From Bacteroides sp. (GTDB lineage: Bacteria > Bacteroidota > Bacteroidia > Bacteroidales > Muribaculaceae): a stretch of DNA of 64,000 nt. The notes under the pieces are model-generated. The model saw only the letters and a program-made list of their open reading frames with translations. It was not told the DNA's origin and ran no database searches. Location of the stretch: NCBI GenBank assembly GCA_014802325.1, contig JAAVCK010000002.1:1-64000 (forward strand), given 5' to 3'. This document shows positions 18,384 through 28,464 of the stretch, one piece after another. The position numbers and the translations under genes are program-made. Every line of letters begins with the position of its first letter. The stretch's first letter is position 1.

Positions 18384-18424
18384 TCTCCTGTAAATATTTA
18401 AATACCAATATAATACTAAGCGAT

Positions 18425-18877
18425 ATGAAACACTTCATCCTCTCTCTCCTTCTCCTCGCATCCGGTCTGTCGGTATGGGCGGAATATCCTCGTCCGTCGC
18501 AAGCCGTCAATGGTAAATACGGATATTACAGCTCCACCGGCAATGTGGAAATCCGTCCTCGCTACGACAATGCTCTTGACTTCCGCGAAGGCTTCGCCCC
18601 GGTAGAGATCCGCGGCAAATGGGGATTCATCAATCTTCAGGGACGCACTATCGCCAAGTGTCAGTATCAGGAAGTACGTAATTTCAATTATGGTTACGCC
18701 GTGGTACGCAAAGACAACAAGTGGGGTGTGATTGACACCGACGGCAAGGAAGTGGTGCCCTGCGTGTTCGACGACTTGGGCCAGCTCTCCGACGTGACAT
18801 CGGTAGTGAAGAAATACACTCCGGTAGTGGGTGAGCAGGCGCTCCAACTTCAGCAGGACTCCGTGGCTGCAAAATAA
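18425..18877 (+). CDS. Secreted WG-repeat protein
   Basis: A signal peptide ends near residue 19 (SVWA-E). The mature part holds about three WG repeats (NGKYGYY, RGKWGFINLQGRTI, DNKWGVIDTDGKEV), each followed by a short strand of the I/V-x-P/K type. WG repeats form beta-rich modules of unclear function. At 150 residues it is a small member. It follows the nuclease gene by 41 nt on the same strand; no promoter is apparent, so co-transcription is possible. No function can be named. Confidence 0.7.
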   Translation: MKHFILSLLLLASGLSVWAEYPRPSQAVNGKYGYYSSTGNVEIRPRYDNALDFREGFAPVEIRGKWGFINLQGRTIAKCQYQEVRNFNYGYAVVRKDNKWGVIDTDGKEVVPCVFDDLGQLSDVTSVVKKYTPVVGEQALQLQQDSVAAK

Positions 18878-18971
18878 TTTTTTTGCATACGGGGTGTAAC
18901 TATTCCGAATAAGTTGCGTCATATATATCAAGAAAACAAAAATCCAAATCAATAACCATTTAATCCGAATC

Positions 18972-21791
18972 ATGAACATAAGTAAGAAACTGACAGCCCT
19001 CGTGCTGCTCGTCATGATGATCATCCCGGCCATCAAGGCTCAGATGATGCCCCAGCTTCCCGTTGACCCTGACGTGAAGATTGGCACACTCCCCAACGGA
19101 CTCACCTACTACATTCGTCACAACGAATATCCCAAAGGTCAGGCCGATTTCTACATCGCCCAGAATGTGGGTTCGATACTTGAGGAAGACAACCAGCGTG
19201 GTCTGGCTCACTTCCTTGAGCATATGTGTTTCAACGGTACCACTCACTTCCCCGGCAGCTCGCTCCGCGACTGGCTGGAGACCGTAGGTGTGAAGTTCGG
19301 CGTGAATCTCAATGCCTATACCGGTGTCGACGAGACCGTCTACAATATCAGCAATGTACCCGTAGCCCGCACTTCAGTGCAGGATTCATGTCTGCTCATA
19401 CTTCACGACTGGGCCAACGACCTCCTTCTGCTCGACGAGGAAATTGACAAGGAGCGCGGTGTGATCCACGAAGAGTGGCGCCGCAGCAATGTGGGTCAGA
19501 TGCGCATCCTTGAGCGTATACTTCCCGATATGTATCCCGGCACTAAATACGGCCACCGTCTGCCTATCGGTACCATGGAAGTTGTGGATAATTTCCCCTA
19601 TCAGGCACTCCGCGACTACTATGAGAAATGGTATCGTCCCGATCAGCAGGCTGTAATCGTGGTAGGCGACATCGACGTCGACTACATCGAAGGCAAGATC
19701 AAGGAAATGTTTGCCGACATCGAGATGCCCGCCAATCCCGCCGAACGCATTTATGAAGCCGTTCCCGATCATGAGGGTACCATCTATCTGTCGGGTGCCG
19801 ATCCCGAGCAGCAGGTGCTCATCGGTGAGATCATGTTTATCTCAGATCCCATGCCCAAGGAGATGAAAAACACCGCCGGCTTCTACGCCATGCACTACAT
19901 GGAGCGCATGATCTCGATGATGCTCAACCAGCGTCTCGACGACATCGCCTCGACTCCCGATGCTCCCTACGCGAATGCCGGATGCTCGTTTGGCAACTTC
20001 TTAATCGCCAAGACTAAAGACGCCTTCACTGTATCGGTGATCGCTAAGGGCAACGAAATCGATCCCGCTCTCGAAGCCGTTTACCGCGAAACTCTCCGTG
20101 CCGCACGTAATGGCTTCACCCAGACAGAATATGACCGTGCCCGCGACGAATTCATGTCGCAGATAGAACGTCAGTTCAACAACCGCGCCACCCGCGAAAA
20201 CGACGTATTTGTACGCGAATACGTTGACAACTTCACCGATGGCGATCCCATCCTCGCCATCGAGAATGAATACGACCTCTTCAAGCAGCTGGCCTATAAC
20301 ATACCCGTTGAGGCTATCAATATGGCTATGAACGAACTCATCACCAAAGACAACCGCGTCGTACTCGCTCTCGCTCCCGAAAAAGAAGGTATCGTATTCC
20401 CCACCAAGGAAGCGATGGAGGCTGTGATCAACGCTGTTGACGCTGAAAGCATCGAAGCATTTGTCGACAACGTTAAGACCGAGCCCCTCATCCCAGCTCT
20501 CCCCGCACCCGGCTCGGTAGTGGCTACCGCCACCGACGCCCGCTATGGCACTACCGTATGGACCCTCTCAAACGGAGCCAAGGTCATCATCAAACCCACC
20601 AAGTTCAAGGAAGATGAGATCCTCTTCACTGCCGTAGCTCACGATGGTCTGCAGCGCCTCGGCAACGAATACGACGACGTGATTCTCCTCTTCAACGAAG
20701 ATGGTAACGCCAACGGTCTCGGTGACTACACCAACGCTGACCTCAAGAAATATACTCAGGGCAAGCAGGCTTCAGTAAGCATCTCGCTCGACAACTATGA
20801 GCGCCAGCTTGGAGGCTTCACCACTCCCAAGGATCTCCCCACCCTCATGGAGCTTATTTATATGTCGTTCAACGGATATAACTTCACCGCCGACGAATAT
20901 GCAGCTCTGCAGAATGCCGAGATCAGCGCTCTCAAGCATCAGGAATCTAATCCTCAGGTAGTATTTTTATCAAGCGTTTACGACAATCTCTACGGCAACC
21001 ACCGCCAGGGCATGCTCAAGGCTACCGACGTGGAGAAGGCTGACCGCCAGTTGATGATCGATATGGTGAAAGCCATGACAGCCAATGCTGCCGACTATAC
21101 ATTCATATTCGTGGGCAATGTAGATCTCGAAACTCTCCGTCCGCTCGTCGAGCAGTATATCGCCACTCTCCCCGCCGATGCTGCCACTGCCGTGACCGAG
21201 CTCAACATCACCAACCCCGCTTACCAGATCAAGGGCGGTAACGAAGTGAAAACCACCACCACTCCTATGAGCACACCCCAGACCTGGGTAGCTATCATAG
21301 AGTCGGGCAACATGCCTTTCAACACCAAGAATGCTCTCGTGGCATCGATCGCCGGACAGGTGCTCGGCAACCGCCTTCTCAAGACCGTCCGTGAGGAAAT
21401 GGGTGCTGTTTACTCTATCGGTGCACAGGGTGGCCTCGACTATAAGGGCAACAACAACGCCGTGCTTCAGACCCTCTTCCCAATGAAGCCTGAGATGAAG
21501 CAGGAAGTACTTGACTACATTGCCGGCGAGTTCAAGGCGATGGAAAACAATGTGACTCCCGACGAGATAGCTCCCGCCAAGGAATACATGGCCAAGAGCT
21601 ACGCTGAAAGCCTTGAGAAAAACGGCCCATGGCTGTCGGCTATCGCATCTTATCTGCTTAACGGCGTTGATTCGTTCAACGAACGCGCGGCCGTACTCGA
21701 AACCATCACCGTCAACGACGTAATGGACTACATGCGCCAGCTCAATGCTCAGAATAATTATCAGGTAATCATCCTCGATCCCGCCGAATGA
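18972..21791 (+). CDS. M16 family zinc metallopeptidase (pitrilysin-like), exported
   Basis: A signal peptide (about 23 residues, ending IKA-Q) precedes two tandem M16 modules. The inverted zinc motif is H80-F-L-E83-H84 in GLAHFLEHMCFNG, with a downstream acidic ligand in IDKERGVIHEEWRR. The second, non-catalytic half begins near residue 520 and includes the usual glycine-rich and arginine-bearing segment (GNRLLKTVREEMGAVYSIGA). At 939 residues it has the length of Bacteroidota periplasmic M16 proteins, which degrade peptides. The stop overlaps the start of the PL4 lyase gene (ATGA), an unexpected coupling of a peptidase to a pectin lyase. Confidence 0.92.
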   Translation: MNISKKLTALVLLVMMIIPAIKAQMMPQLPVDPDVKIGTLPNGLTYYIRHNEYPKGQADFYIAQNVGSILEEDNQRGLAHFLEHMCFNGTTHFPGSSLRDWLETVGVKFGVNLNAYTGVDETVYNISNVPVARTSVQDSCLLILHDWANDLLLLDEEIDKERGVIHEEWRRSNVGQMRILERILPDMYPGTKYGHRLPIGTMEVVDNFPYQALRDYYEKWYRPDQQAVIVVGDIDVDYIEGKIKEMFADIEMPANPAERIYEAVPDHEGTIYLSGADPEQQVLIGEIMFISDPMPKEMKNTAGFYAMHYMERMISMMLNQRLDDIASTPDAPYANAGCSFGNFLIAKTKDAFTVSVIAKGNEIDPALEAVYRETLRAARNGFTQTEYDRARDEFMSQIERQFNNRATRENDVFVREYVDNFTDGDPILAIENEYDLFKQLAYNIPVEAINMAMNELITKDNRVVLALAPEKEGIVFPTKEAMEAVINAVDAESIEAFVDNVKTEPLIPALPAPGSVVATATDARYGTTVWTLSNGAKVIIKPTKFKEDEILFTAVAHDGLQRLGNEYDDVILLFNEDGNANGLGDYTNADLKKYTQGKQASVSISLDNYERQLGGFTTPKDLPTLMELIYMSFNGYNFTADEYAALQNAEISALKHQESNPQVVFLSSVYDNLYGNHRQGMLKATDVEKADRQLMIDMVKAMTANAADYTFIFVGNVDLETLRPLVEQYIATLPADAATAVTELNITNPAYQIKGGNEVKTTTTPMSTPQTWVAIIESGNMPFNTKNALVASIAGQVLGNRLLKTVREEMGAVYSIGAQGGLDYKGNNNAVLQTLFPMKPEMKQEVLDYIAGEFKAMENNVTPDEIAPAKEYMAKSYAESLEKNGPWLSAIASYLLNGVDSFNERAAVLETITVNDVMDYMRQLNAQNNYQVIILDPAE

Positions 21792-23695
21792 AAAGACCTG
21801 CAATAATATCACTTTCTATGCTCGTGGCATTATCCTCATTAGCCGAGGATAATGTCACGGCTTCTGTTTCGTCAGCCCGTCAAGGCAAGATGTCAAACGG
21901 TATACTCTCCGCCACCATCGAGCCCGGAGGACGCCTGAACGTGCTCAAGCATTCGTCGTCGAATGTAAACCTGCTCAGCTCCAACGGTATCTATTTCGAC
22001 TATACTGCCGAAGCCAACAGCGCCCTTTCGGCTAAAGAGGCCAAGGTGGTGAAACTCACCGACGACTATGCCGAAATCCAGTATATCAACAATTCCGGTG
22101 ATCTGCACGTGACCCAGGGCTATATCATGCGCAAAGGTGTGAGCGGAGTCTACACCTACGTCATATTCGAGGGCACACCCACTTCAAGCAACGTGTCGGT
22201 GCGCGAAGCCCGCGTGTGCACCCGCACTCAGCCTGCTTTCACCTGGGGCTACGTCAGCGACACTATGAAAGGCGACATGCCTACATGCAGCGAAATGACC
22301 GAGGCCGAGAAATCGGAGAATACCATTCAGGACGCAACGTATCGTCTGGCCGACGGCTCTATTTACACCAAATACGACTGGGCCAACTTCATAGTCGACG
22401 ATATGTTTCATGGCCTTGTTAGCCCCAACCGCAAGTTGGGCGTGTGGAACATCACCGCAAGCCACGAGTGGCTTAATGGCGGCCCGATGCGACAGGAACT
22501 CACCGTACACTCCACAAGCAAATCGCCTATCACCATTCAGATGCTTCAGGGTGAACACCTCGGCGGAGCCGCTCAGACCTACGAAGACGGCGAGGTGCAG
22601 ATATTCGGTCCGTTTCTTATCTACGTAAACTCGGGCGAGACACCTGAAGACATGGTGGCCGACGCGCGCTCACGCGCTGCCGAAGAGTCGGAGCAGTGGC
22701 CCTACCAGTGGTTTGACAACGAGTATTATCCTCTCGACCGCTCAACTGTACAAGGTCAGATCAGATTCACCACTGGTCAGTCGTCGGCTGACATGCAGGT
22801 GGTACTCTGTGAGCCGGGCGGCGAAATCATCACGCAAGGCAAGAAATACATCTATTGGGGCAAAACCGATGAAAACGGCTATTTCTCCATACCTCATGTG
22901 CGCAAAGGCGACTACGCACTGCGCGTATACGCCCTCGACGGTACCATTACCGAAGAGTTTGAGTATACTGACGTGACAGTGGAGGATACCGTCACCGATC
23001 TCGGACTGCTGTACTTCTATCCCGAGACCTACGACAATCTTCTCTGGAGCATCGGAGTCAGCGACCGTCTGTCGGACGGATATGCCATTTCCAACCATCC
23101 ACGTGCTTACGGACTATGGAACGATGTGCCTGCCAGCCTTACATTCATACCCGGAACGAGCGACCCTGCTACCGACTGGTATTACGCCCAATGTAAGAAC
23201 GGGACGTGGACCGTGAAATTCAATCTCGATGAAGAGTATGAAGGCGACGCTCATCTCACTGCCTCCAGCGCCGCTGCCACCAACCGTCCTACCGTGGCGG
23301 TAAAGGTCAACGACGAAAAAGTAGCATCTTGGTACTACGGCTACAACGACGCATCAATATACCGAAGTGCCACTCAGGCCGGACGCCACGCCCTCAACTC
23401 AGTCACTTTCCCCGCATCAAAACTCCGCAAGGGTGAAAACACCGTGTCGTTTACCATGAGCGGTATCAATAAAAACGGTGGTGTGATGTGGGACTGCATC
23501 AAACTCGAAGCCGGTGAACGCGTCGTATCAGGAATCGCCGACGTTTCGGCCGATTCCGAGGTCGCAGGACCATATGACATTTACACTGTCGGCGGCCTCC
23601 ATGTAGCTACAGCAGCCACACTGGATGACCTCGATCTGCCAAAGGGTCTTTACATCTACCGCTGCGGCACCAAAGCCGGTAAAATTGTTATGTGA
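21788..23695 (+). CDS. Secreted rhamnogalacturonan lyase, PL4 family
   Basis: The architecture is that of PL4: an N-terminal beta-sandwich catalytic domain (about 25-300), a small Fn3-like domain (about 325-405, GQIRFTTGQ to YTDVTVED) and a jelly-roll CBM-like domain (about 415-575, WSIGVSDRLSDGY to MWDCIKLEAG). A signal peptide of about 19 residues is present. PL4 cleaves the rhamnogalacturonan I backbone, as does the PL11 enzyme at 7147. The C-terminus (YDIYTVGGLHV, LPKGLYIYRCG, KIVM) resembles a type 9 secretion sorting tail. Translation is coupled to the M16 gene by a 4-nt overlap, and a terminator hairpin follows. Confidence 0.88.
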   Translation: MKRPAIISLSMLVALSSLAEDNVTASVSSARQGKMSNGILSATIEPGGRLNVLKHSSSNVNLLSSNGIYFDYTAEANSALSAKEAKVVKLTDDYAEIQYINNSGDLHVTQGYIMRKGVSGVYTYVIFEGTPTSSNVSVREARVCTRTQPAFTWGYVSDTMKGDMPTCSEMTEAEKSENTIQDATYRLADGSIYTKYDWANFIVDDMFHGLVSPNRKLGVWNITASHEWLNGGPMRQELTVHSTSKSPITIQMLQGEHLGGAAQTYEDGEVQIFGPFLIYVNSGETPEDMVADARSRAAEESEQWPYQWFDNEYYPLDRSTVQGQIRFTTGQSSADMQVVLCEPGGEIITQGKKYIYWGKTDENGYFSIPHVRKGDYALRVYALDGTITEEFEYTDVTVEDTVTDLGLLYFYPETYDNLLWSIGVSDRLSDGYAISNHPRAYGLWNDVPASLTFIPGTSDPATDWYYAQCKNGTWTVKFNLDEEYEGDAHLTASSAAATNRPTVAVKVNDEKVASWYYGYNDASIYRSATQAGRHALNSVTFPASKLRKGENTVSFTMSGINKNGGVMWDCIKLEAGERVVSGIADVSADSEVAGPYDIYTVGGLHVATAATLDDLDLPKGLYIYRCGTKAGKIVM

Positions 23696-23732
23696 CCGTA
23701 AACTAAACGCAGATTTTCTGCGTTATTTATTA

Positions 23733-23778
23733 TAGGCTCGGGCGCGGGCGAAAGCATTCCGCCCGGGCCTATTTTCTT
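23733..23778 (+). terminator. Terminator after PL4
   Basis: AGGCTCGGGCG and CGCCCGGGCCT form a GC-rich near-perfect stem, followed by ATTTTCTT. It ends the M16-PL4 unit before the amylomaltase gene. Confidence 0.65.
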
Positions 23779-23813
23779 ACCGATAATCATCGAAAAAATA
23801 TCATACTTACATT

Positions 23814-26492
23814 ATGAAACTTACATTCAACGTAGATTACCGTACCAACTGGGGCGAATCGCTCTACCTCTCGGGTAGTCCCGAAGTGCTCGGTCACGGC
23901 GACGAGGCTCTTGCCGTGCCCATGACTCTTCATGGCGAGCAGTCATGGAAAGTGGAAGTAGATATACCCGCCACTATCCGTCAGTTTGAATATCGCTATA
24001 TCGTGCGCCGCGACGACGGCAGTCGACGCTACGAGTGGGGACATCCCCATACCTTTGCCCACAATGGAGGCGTGCACCGCGCCGAAATCATCGACCGCTG
24101 GCAGGATCAGCCGTGGGATAAGCCGTTTTATTCCACAGCCATAGTTGAGAGCATCATGCGTCGCAATGATCGCAAAGCCCCCGTCGAGGCAGCTCCCGGC
24201 ATGCTCACGCTTAAAGTAGACGCTCCGATGGTTCACCCTGATCAAGTGGTGGCTGTGAGCGGAAGTTGCGATGCGCTTGGACGCTGGGATCCGGCAAAAG
24301 CCGTTGAGATGAGCGACGCCGACTATCCTACTTGGAGTGTCAATCTGCCTGTCGACAAAATGACGGGCCATGTGGAATATAAGTTTCTGCTCCTGAACAG
24401 CCGTACAGGCGAAGTCGTAGCATGGGAAGGTCGCGACAACCGCGAGATAAATCTCAACCCCTCATCAAAGTCCGCAGCCGTGATCGATGCCGGTCAGCGA
24501 CTTGTCAATCCTCTTGCCCCGTGGCGTGGAGCCGGAGTGGCAATTCCTGTATTCTCGCTCAGGAGTGAAGATGATTTCGGTGTAGGAGATTTCTATGACC
24601 TCAAGCCTATGGTGGACTGGGCTGTCGCAACCGGACAGTCGTTTATCCAGCTGCTGCCCATCAATGACACCACCATGACCGGCACGTGGACCGACTCCTA
24701 TCCTTACAATGCCAACTCTACTTTCGCGCTTCACCCCATGTATCTCCGCCTCCAAGCCATGGGATCGCTCGATAATCCGGAGCGCGAACATTACTACCGC
24801 AATCTGCGCAATGAGCTCAACGATCTCACCCAGGTCGACTATGAGCGTGTCAACAATGCTAAAAACGAATATGCACGCGAACTCTTCGCCCTCCATGGCA
24901 AGACTACGCTTGAAAGCGACGACTTCAAGAAATTTGTAGCGAAAAACGATTCGTGGCTCGCACCCTATGCGGCATTCTGCGTGCTCCGCGACATATATCA
25001 TACCGCCGAGATGAGCCAATGGGGTGAATATGCCGACTACACTCCCGAAAAAGTCGAAAAGGTGAAAGCCGAACATGCCGATGACTTCAATTTCGTGCTT
25101 TATCAGCAGTATCACCTCGACCGACAGATGCGTGAAGTGCATGAATATGCGCGCATGCACGGAGTGGCTCTTAAGGGAGATATACCCATCGGCATATCGC
25201 GCACCAGCGTCGACGCATGGATCAATCCCCGCCTCTTCAACCTCGACTGTCAGGCCGGCGCTCCTCCGGATGACTTCTCGATCCTCGGTCAGAACTGGGG
25301 TTTCCCCACTTACAACTGGGAGGAGATGGCTCGCGACGGATTCAGCTGGTGGAAAGCACGTTTCCGCAAGATGGCCGAGTATTTCGATGCCTACCGTATC
25401 GACCACGTGCTGGGCTTCTTCAGAATATGGCAGATACCTATGGATGCTATCCACGGTCTTCTCGGTATTTTCAACCCGGCCCTGCCCTTCTCGCCCGACG
25501 AACTCCGCTACAATTATGATTTCTGGATAGATGTGGACCTTCAGACCACTCCCTATATCATGGATTGGTTTCTCGGTGACTTCTTCGGCGAATACGTTGA
25601 CGAAGCTCGCGAGCGCTTCCTCGTCGATGCCGGATATGGCCGCTACCGCCTTAAAGAAGAGTTCAACACTCAGCGTAAGGTCGCCGAGTATTTCGCCGGT
25701 CTTGAAAAAGACGAGAAAAACGCCCGCCTGTGCGACGCTCTGCTCGGACTTATCGACCAGGTGCTCTTCATCGAAGATCCCTACGAAAAAGGCAAATATC
25801 ATCCGCGCATCGCCGCCCAGATGACCTACACCTACCGCGCTCTTAACGACTATGAGCGCTGGTGCTTTGACCGTCTCTACAATGACTTCTACTATCGTCG
25901 CCACAACGACTTCTGGTATGGCAAAGCCATGTGGAAGCTGCCCGCTCTCATCGACGCTACCGACATGCTCGTATGCGCTGAGGATCTCGGTATGATACCC
26001 GCATGTGTGCCTGCCGTAATCGACGAACTGGAGATTCTGGCCCTTGAGATACAGCGCATGCCCAAAGACCCCAACACGGCATTCGGCAATACTTGGCACT
26101 ATCCCTACTACTCAGTGTGCACCACTTCCACTCACGACATGGACGGTATACGCCGCTGGTGGGAGGCCGACCGCGCCACTACTCAGCGATTCTACAACGA
26201 AGTGCTCCATGAACCCGGCGAAGCTCCTCTCTATGCCGAGCCATGGATATGCGACCGCATAATCCGTCTGCATCTTGAGTCGCCATCCATGCTTTGCATT
26301 CTGCCTCTTCAGGACTGGCTTTCGGTCGACGGAGTAATCCGACGCCACGACCCGCGCGAGGAACTCATCAACATACCCGCCAATCCTCGACACTACTGGC
26401 GCTACCGCATGCACCTGACGCTCGAAAACCTCAACTCGCTTAGCGACTTCAACACCGGAATCCGCGAACGAGTACTCTCGTCACGGCGTTGA
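23814..26492 (+). CDS. malQ: 4-alpha-glucanotransferase (amylomaltase, GH77) with two N-terminal CBM20 modules
   Basis: The enzyme transfers alpha-1,4-glucan segments between malto-oligosaccharides. Two CBM20-like starch-binding modules come first (about 1-110 and 128-230). The GH77 barrel fills about 250-892. The catalytic residues are D530 (AYRIDHVLGFF, nucleophile), E723 (VCAEDLGMIP, acid/base) and D775 (STHDMDG, stabiliser). The length and CBM20 pair match the plant-DPE2/Bacteroidota type rather than the short bacterial type. There is no signal peptide, so it acts in the cytosol on imported maltodextrin. It seems monocistronic; no consensus promoter is clear. Confidence 0.93.
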   Translation: MKLTFNVDYRTNWGESLYLSGSPEVLGHGDEALAVPMTLHGEQSWKVEVDIPATIRQFEYRYIVRRDDGSRRYEWGHPHTFAHNGGVHRAEIIDRWQDQPWDKPFYSTAIVESIMRRNDRKAPVEAAPGMLTLKVDAPMVHPDQVVAVSGSCDALGRWDPAKAVEMSDADYPTWSVNLPVDKMTGHVEYKFLLLNSRTGEVVAWEGRDNREINLNPSSKSAAVIDAGQRLVNPLAPWRGAGVAIPVFSLRSEDDFGVGDFYDLKPMVDWAVATGQSFIQLLPINDTTMTGTWTDSYPYNANSTFALHPMYLRLQAMGSLDNPEREHYYRNLRNELNDLTQVDYERVNNAKNEYARELFALHGKTTLESDDFKKFVAKNDSWLAPYAAFCVLRDIYHTAEMSQWGEYADYTPEKVEKVKAEHADDFNFVLYQQYHLDRQMREVHEYARMHGVALKGDIPIGISRTSVDAWINPRLFNLDCQAGAPPDDFSILGQNWGFPTYNWEEMARDGFSWWKARFRKMAEYFDAYRIDHVLGFFRIWQIPMDAIHGLLGIFNPALPFSPDELRYNYDFWIDVDLQTTPYIMDWFLGDFFGEYVDEARERFLVDAGYGRYRLKEEFNTQRKVAEYFAGLEKDEKNARLCDALLGLIDQVLFIEDPYEKGKYHPRIAAQMTYTYRALNDYERWCFDRLYNDFYYRRHNDFWYGKAMWKLPALIDATDMLVCAEDLGMIPACVPAVIDELEILALEIQRMPKDPNTAFGNTWHYPYYSVCTTSTHDMDGIRRWWEADRATTQRFYNEVLHEPGEAPLYAEPWICDRIIRLHLESPSMLCILPLQDWLSVDGVIRRHDPREELINIPANPRHYWRYRMHLTLENLNSLSDFNTGIRERVLSSRR

Positions 26493-26519
26493 CGCTCACA
26501 TTTTTATAAAATTGAAAAC

Positions 26520-26589
26520 TTAGAATTTAGAATGGAGAATTTCCGTAATTTTCCATTCTAAATTTTAAACTTTCCATTCTAAATTCTAA
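26520..26589. repeat. AT-rich intergenic inverted repeat with a third internal copy
   Basis: TTAGAATTTAGAATGGA (26520-26536) is the exact reverse complement of TCCATTCTAAATTCTAA (26573-26589). A third copy in the right-hand orientation, with one mismatch, occupies 26552-26568. The element fills the gap between malQ and the next gene and can fold into alternative stem-loops. It looks like a small dispersed intergenic repeat, or a MITE remnant, and may also act as a weak terminator. Confidence 0.6.
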
Positions 26590-26605
26590 AAATCAAAAGA
26601 CGGTT

Positions 26606-27370
26606 TTGACTGAAAACGATCTACGCGAACTGCTTGACTCTGAAGCAGCGCGCATTAATTCACCCGCGTTTATAGCCGACGACCCGGTGCAGTTTCCACG
26701 CCGCTTCACATCGCTGCCCGACATTGAAATCTCCTCGCTGCTCACATCAGCCATAGCGTGGGGCAACCGCAAGATGATATGCCGCGATTGTGACCGCATG
26801 CTGGCCCTTATGGATAATAGTCCATATCAGTTTATGGCCGACGGCGAATTTGAACTACTGCCCGACGACGACAATATCCACCGCACTTTTTTCAATCGTA
26901 ATCTTAAGCATTTTCTCCGCGGACTGCGAGCCATATATGCCTGCTACGGCACATTGGCCGAATTTGCCCGTCATCACCACATAGCCGACGAGGAATATCC
27001 GGCATGGAAACTCGTGGAGGAAATCAACCGTCAGCTGGCGGTGGCCAACGGCGGAAATACCGACTCCCGATGCCTGCCTCTCAACATAAAAAACACCGCA
27101 CTGAAACGTGTCAACATGGCGCTCCGGTGGCTCGTCAGAGACGACGGTATTGTAGATATGGGCGTATGGAACGACGTACTTAAGCCATCGCAATTATATA
27201 TACCCCTCGACGTGCATGTGGCCGACACAGCCTCCGAGCTCGGACTGCTCACACGCTCTACGCCCGACCGCAAGGCAGTAACGGAAATCACCGGGCATCT
27301 GAGGCGGTTTCGCCCCGACGACCCGGTGATCTATGACTATGCCTTGTTCGGTATAGGAATGAAGCTCTGA
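26606..27370 (+). CDS. TIGR02757 / DUF2400 family protein
   Basis: The 254-residue sequence matches the conserved Bacteroidota family TIGR02757, with the pattern DPVQFPRRF, SLLTSAIAWGNRKMI, KRVNMALRWLVRDD and LYIPLDVHVADTASELGLLTR. Its helical arrangement and the placement of a D in the LDVHV segment recall helix-hairpin-helix DNA glycosylases, but enzymatic activity is not established. The frame has no ATG near its start; a TTG at 26606 gives the expected N-terminus. It converges on the TlpA gene with a single base between the stops. Confidence 0.8.
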   Translation: MTENDLRELLDSEAARINSPAFIADDPVQFPRRFTSLPDIEISSLLTSAIAWGNRKMICRDCDRMLALMDNSPYQFMADGEFELLPDDDNIHRTFFNRNLKHFLRGLRAIYACYGTLAEFARHHHIADEEYPAWKLVEEINRQLAVANGGNTDSRCLPLNIKNTALKRVNMALRWLVRDDGIVDMGVWNDVLKPSQLYIPLDVHVADTASELGLLTRSTPDRKAVTEITGHLRRFRPDDPVIYDYALFGIGMKL

Positions 27371-27371
27371 A

Positions 27372-28442
27372 TTATTCGGCCTGTACAGGCGAATCAGCAG
27401 CCGGTTCTGCGGCAGCCATAGCAGCGGCAACGGCATTGACAAGATTCTGTCCTTGCAGACCGCGAGAGAGTATCGTGCCGTCAGGACCGAAAAGTATTAT
27501 GCAAGGTATACCTGATATGCCATACAGATCGGTAGGTATGGTCTGAGCGTCGATGATGCTGTGCCAGGGTATCTGCTGCTGCTCGATTGCCTTGAGGGTA
27601 TTAGCAGGTTCATCCCACACAGCCACTCCGAGTATCTCCAACCCTTTGGGGCCAAACTCCTCGCAGATCTTCTTGAGAGTTGCTATCTCGCGCATGCACG
27701 GTCCGCACCAGCTTGCCCAGAAATCCACGAGCACATACTTACCTTTGCCCACGTAGTCGCTCAGGCGTTCGGTCTTGCCGTCATAAGTCACTGCGAAATC
27801 CTTGAATTTCTTACCTTCCGAAGTCTCTGACTCGGCCAGAAGAGCGGTGCGGAGTGCAGCCACACGTTTTGATTTGGCAAGCATAGGATTAGCGGCTACA
27901 GCAGCATCAAGTTCAGCCAGATTCATCTCATAGGCCTGCTGGAGAAAGAAGTAAAGGCCTATCGGATTGTAAGGATTGTCGTTCATAGCCTGCTCGGGCA
28001 CGGCATAGTAGGCCCTCTCAAGCTCAGCCATGCGGGCTATCGACGACGAATCTTCGGGCAGAGAGTTTGCTTCAGCCATTATTGAAGCGAGTTTTTCACC
28101 GTAGGAGTTCATGCGTTCGTTAAGAGCTGTACCTGTAGCGTCGCCCTTTTCGTTTATGGCTATATCACCCTTTTCGAGGATGAAAACCGGGCCTCGGTTG
28201 CCATCGATAATCAGTCGGGCAAGCACCGGATCTTTCACTGAGCCTGAAAGTTTGGCCACACCGTCGGTCACCAGTACCGAGTCGATTTTTGCTCCCGAAT
28301 CATAGTCGAGGATATAACACATTGTGTCCTCAAAGTCTTCGCCGGCAGGAAAAGTCACGGTATAGTCCGGAGCTCCGGCTGTGGCACAAGCACCCAGTCC
28401 GAGTGCGAATACGGCCGTAGATATTAATGTTTTGAAGTTCAT
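27372..28442 (-). CDS. TlpA-like thioredoxin-fold lipoprotein
   Basis: The signal peptide ends in a lipobox with the lipidated cysteine at C19 (LGAC). Residues about 25-110 resemble the DUF4369 N-terminal domain, then a helical linker precedes a thioredoxin fold (about 210-345). The redox motif is C246-G-P-C249 in FWASWCGPC. The cis-proline segment is GISGIPCIILF. Such proteins work as envelope thiol-disulfide reductases. It is the last gene of a minus-strand run, 22 nt after a beta-barrel gene. Confidence 0.88.
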   Translation of the reverse strand: MNFKTLISTAVFALGLGACATAGAPDYTVTFPAGEDFEDTMCYILDYDSGAKIDSVLVTDGVAKLSGSVKDPVLARLIIDGNRGPVFILEKGDIAINEKGDATGTALNERMNSYGEKLASIMAEANSLPEDSSSIARMAELERAYYAVPEQAMNDNPYNPIGLYFFLQQAYEMNLAELDAAVAANPMLAKSKRVAALRTALLAESETSEGKKFKDFAVTYDGKTERLSDYVGKGKYVLVDFWASWCGPCMREIATLKKICEEFGPKGLEILGVAVWDEPANTLKAIEQQQIPWHSIIDAQTIPTDLYGISGIPCIILFGPDGTILSRGLQGQNLVNAVAAAMAAAEPAADSPVQAE

Positions 28443-28464
28443 ATTCAGTTAGTTGGTTTATGTA

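Noticed and set aside
24465-26099. 544-codon minus-strand frame opposite malQ
   Set aside because: Antisense shadow of a GH77 gene with all catalytic residues in place; no start signal or family features.
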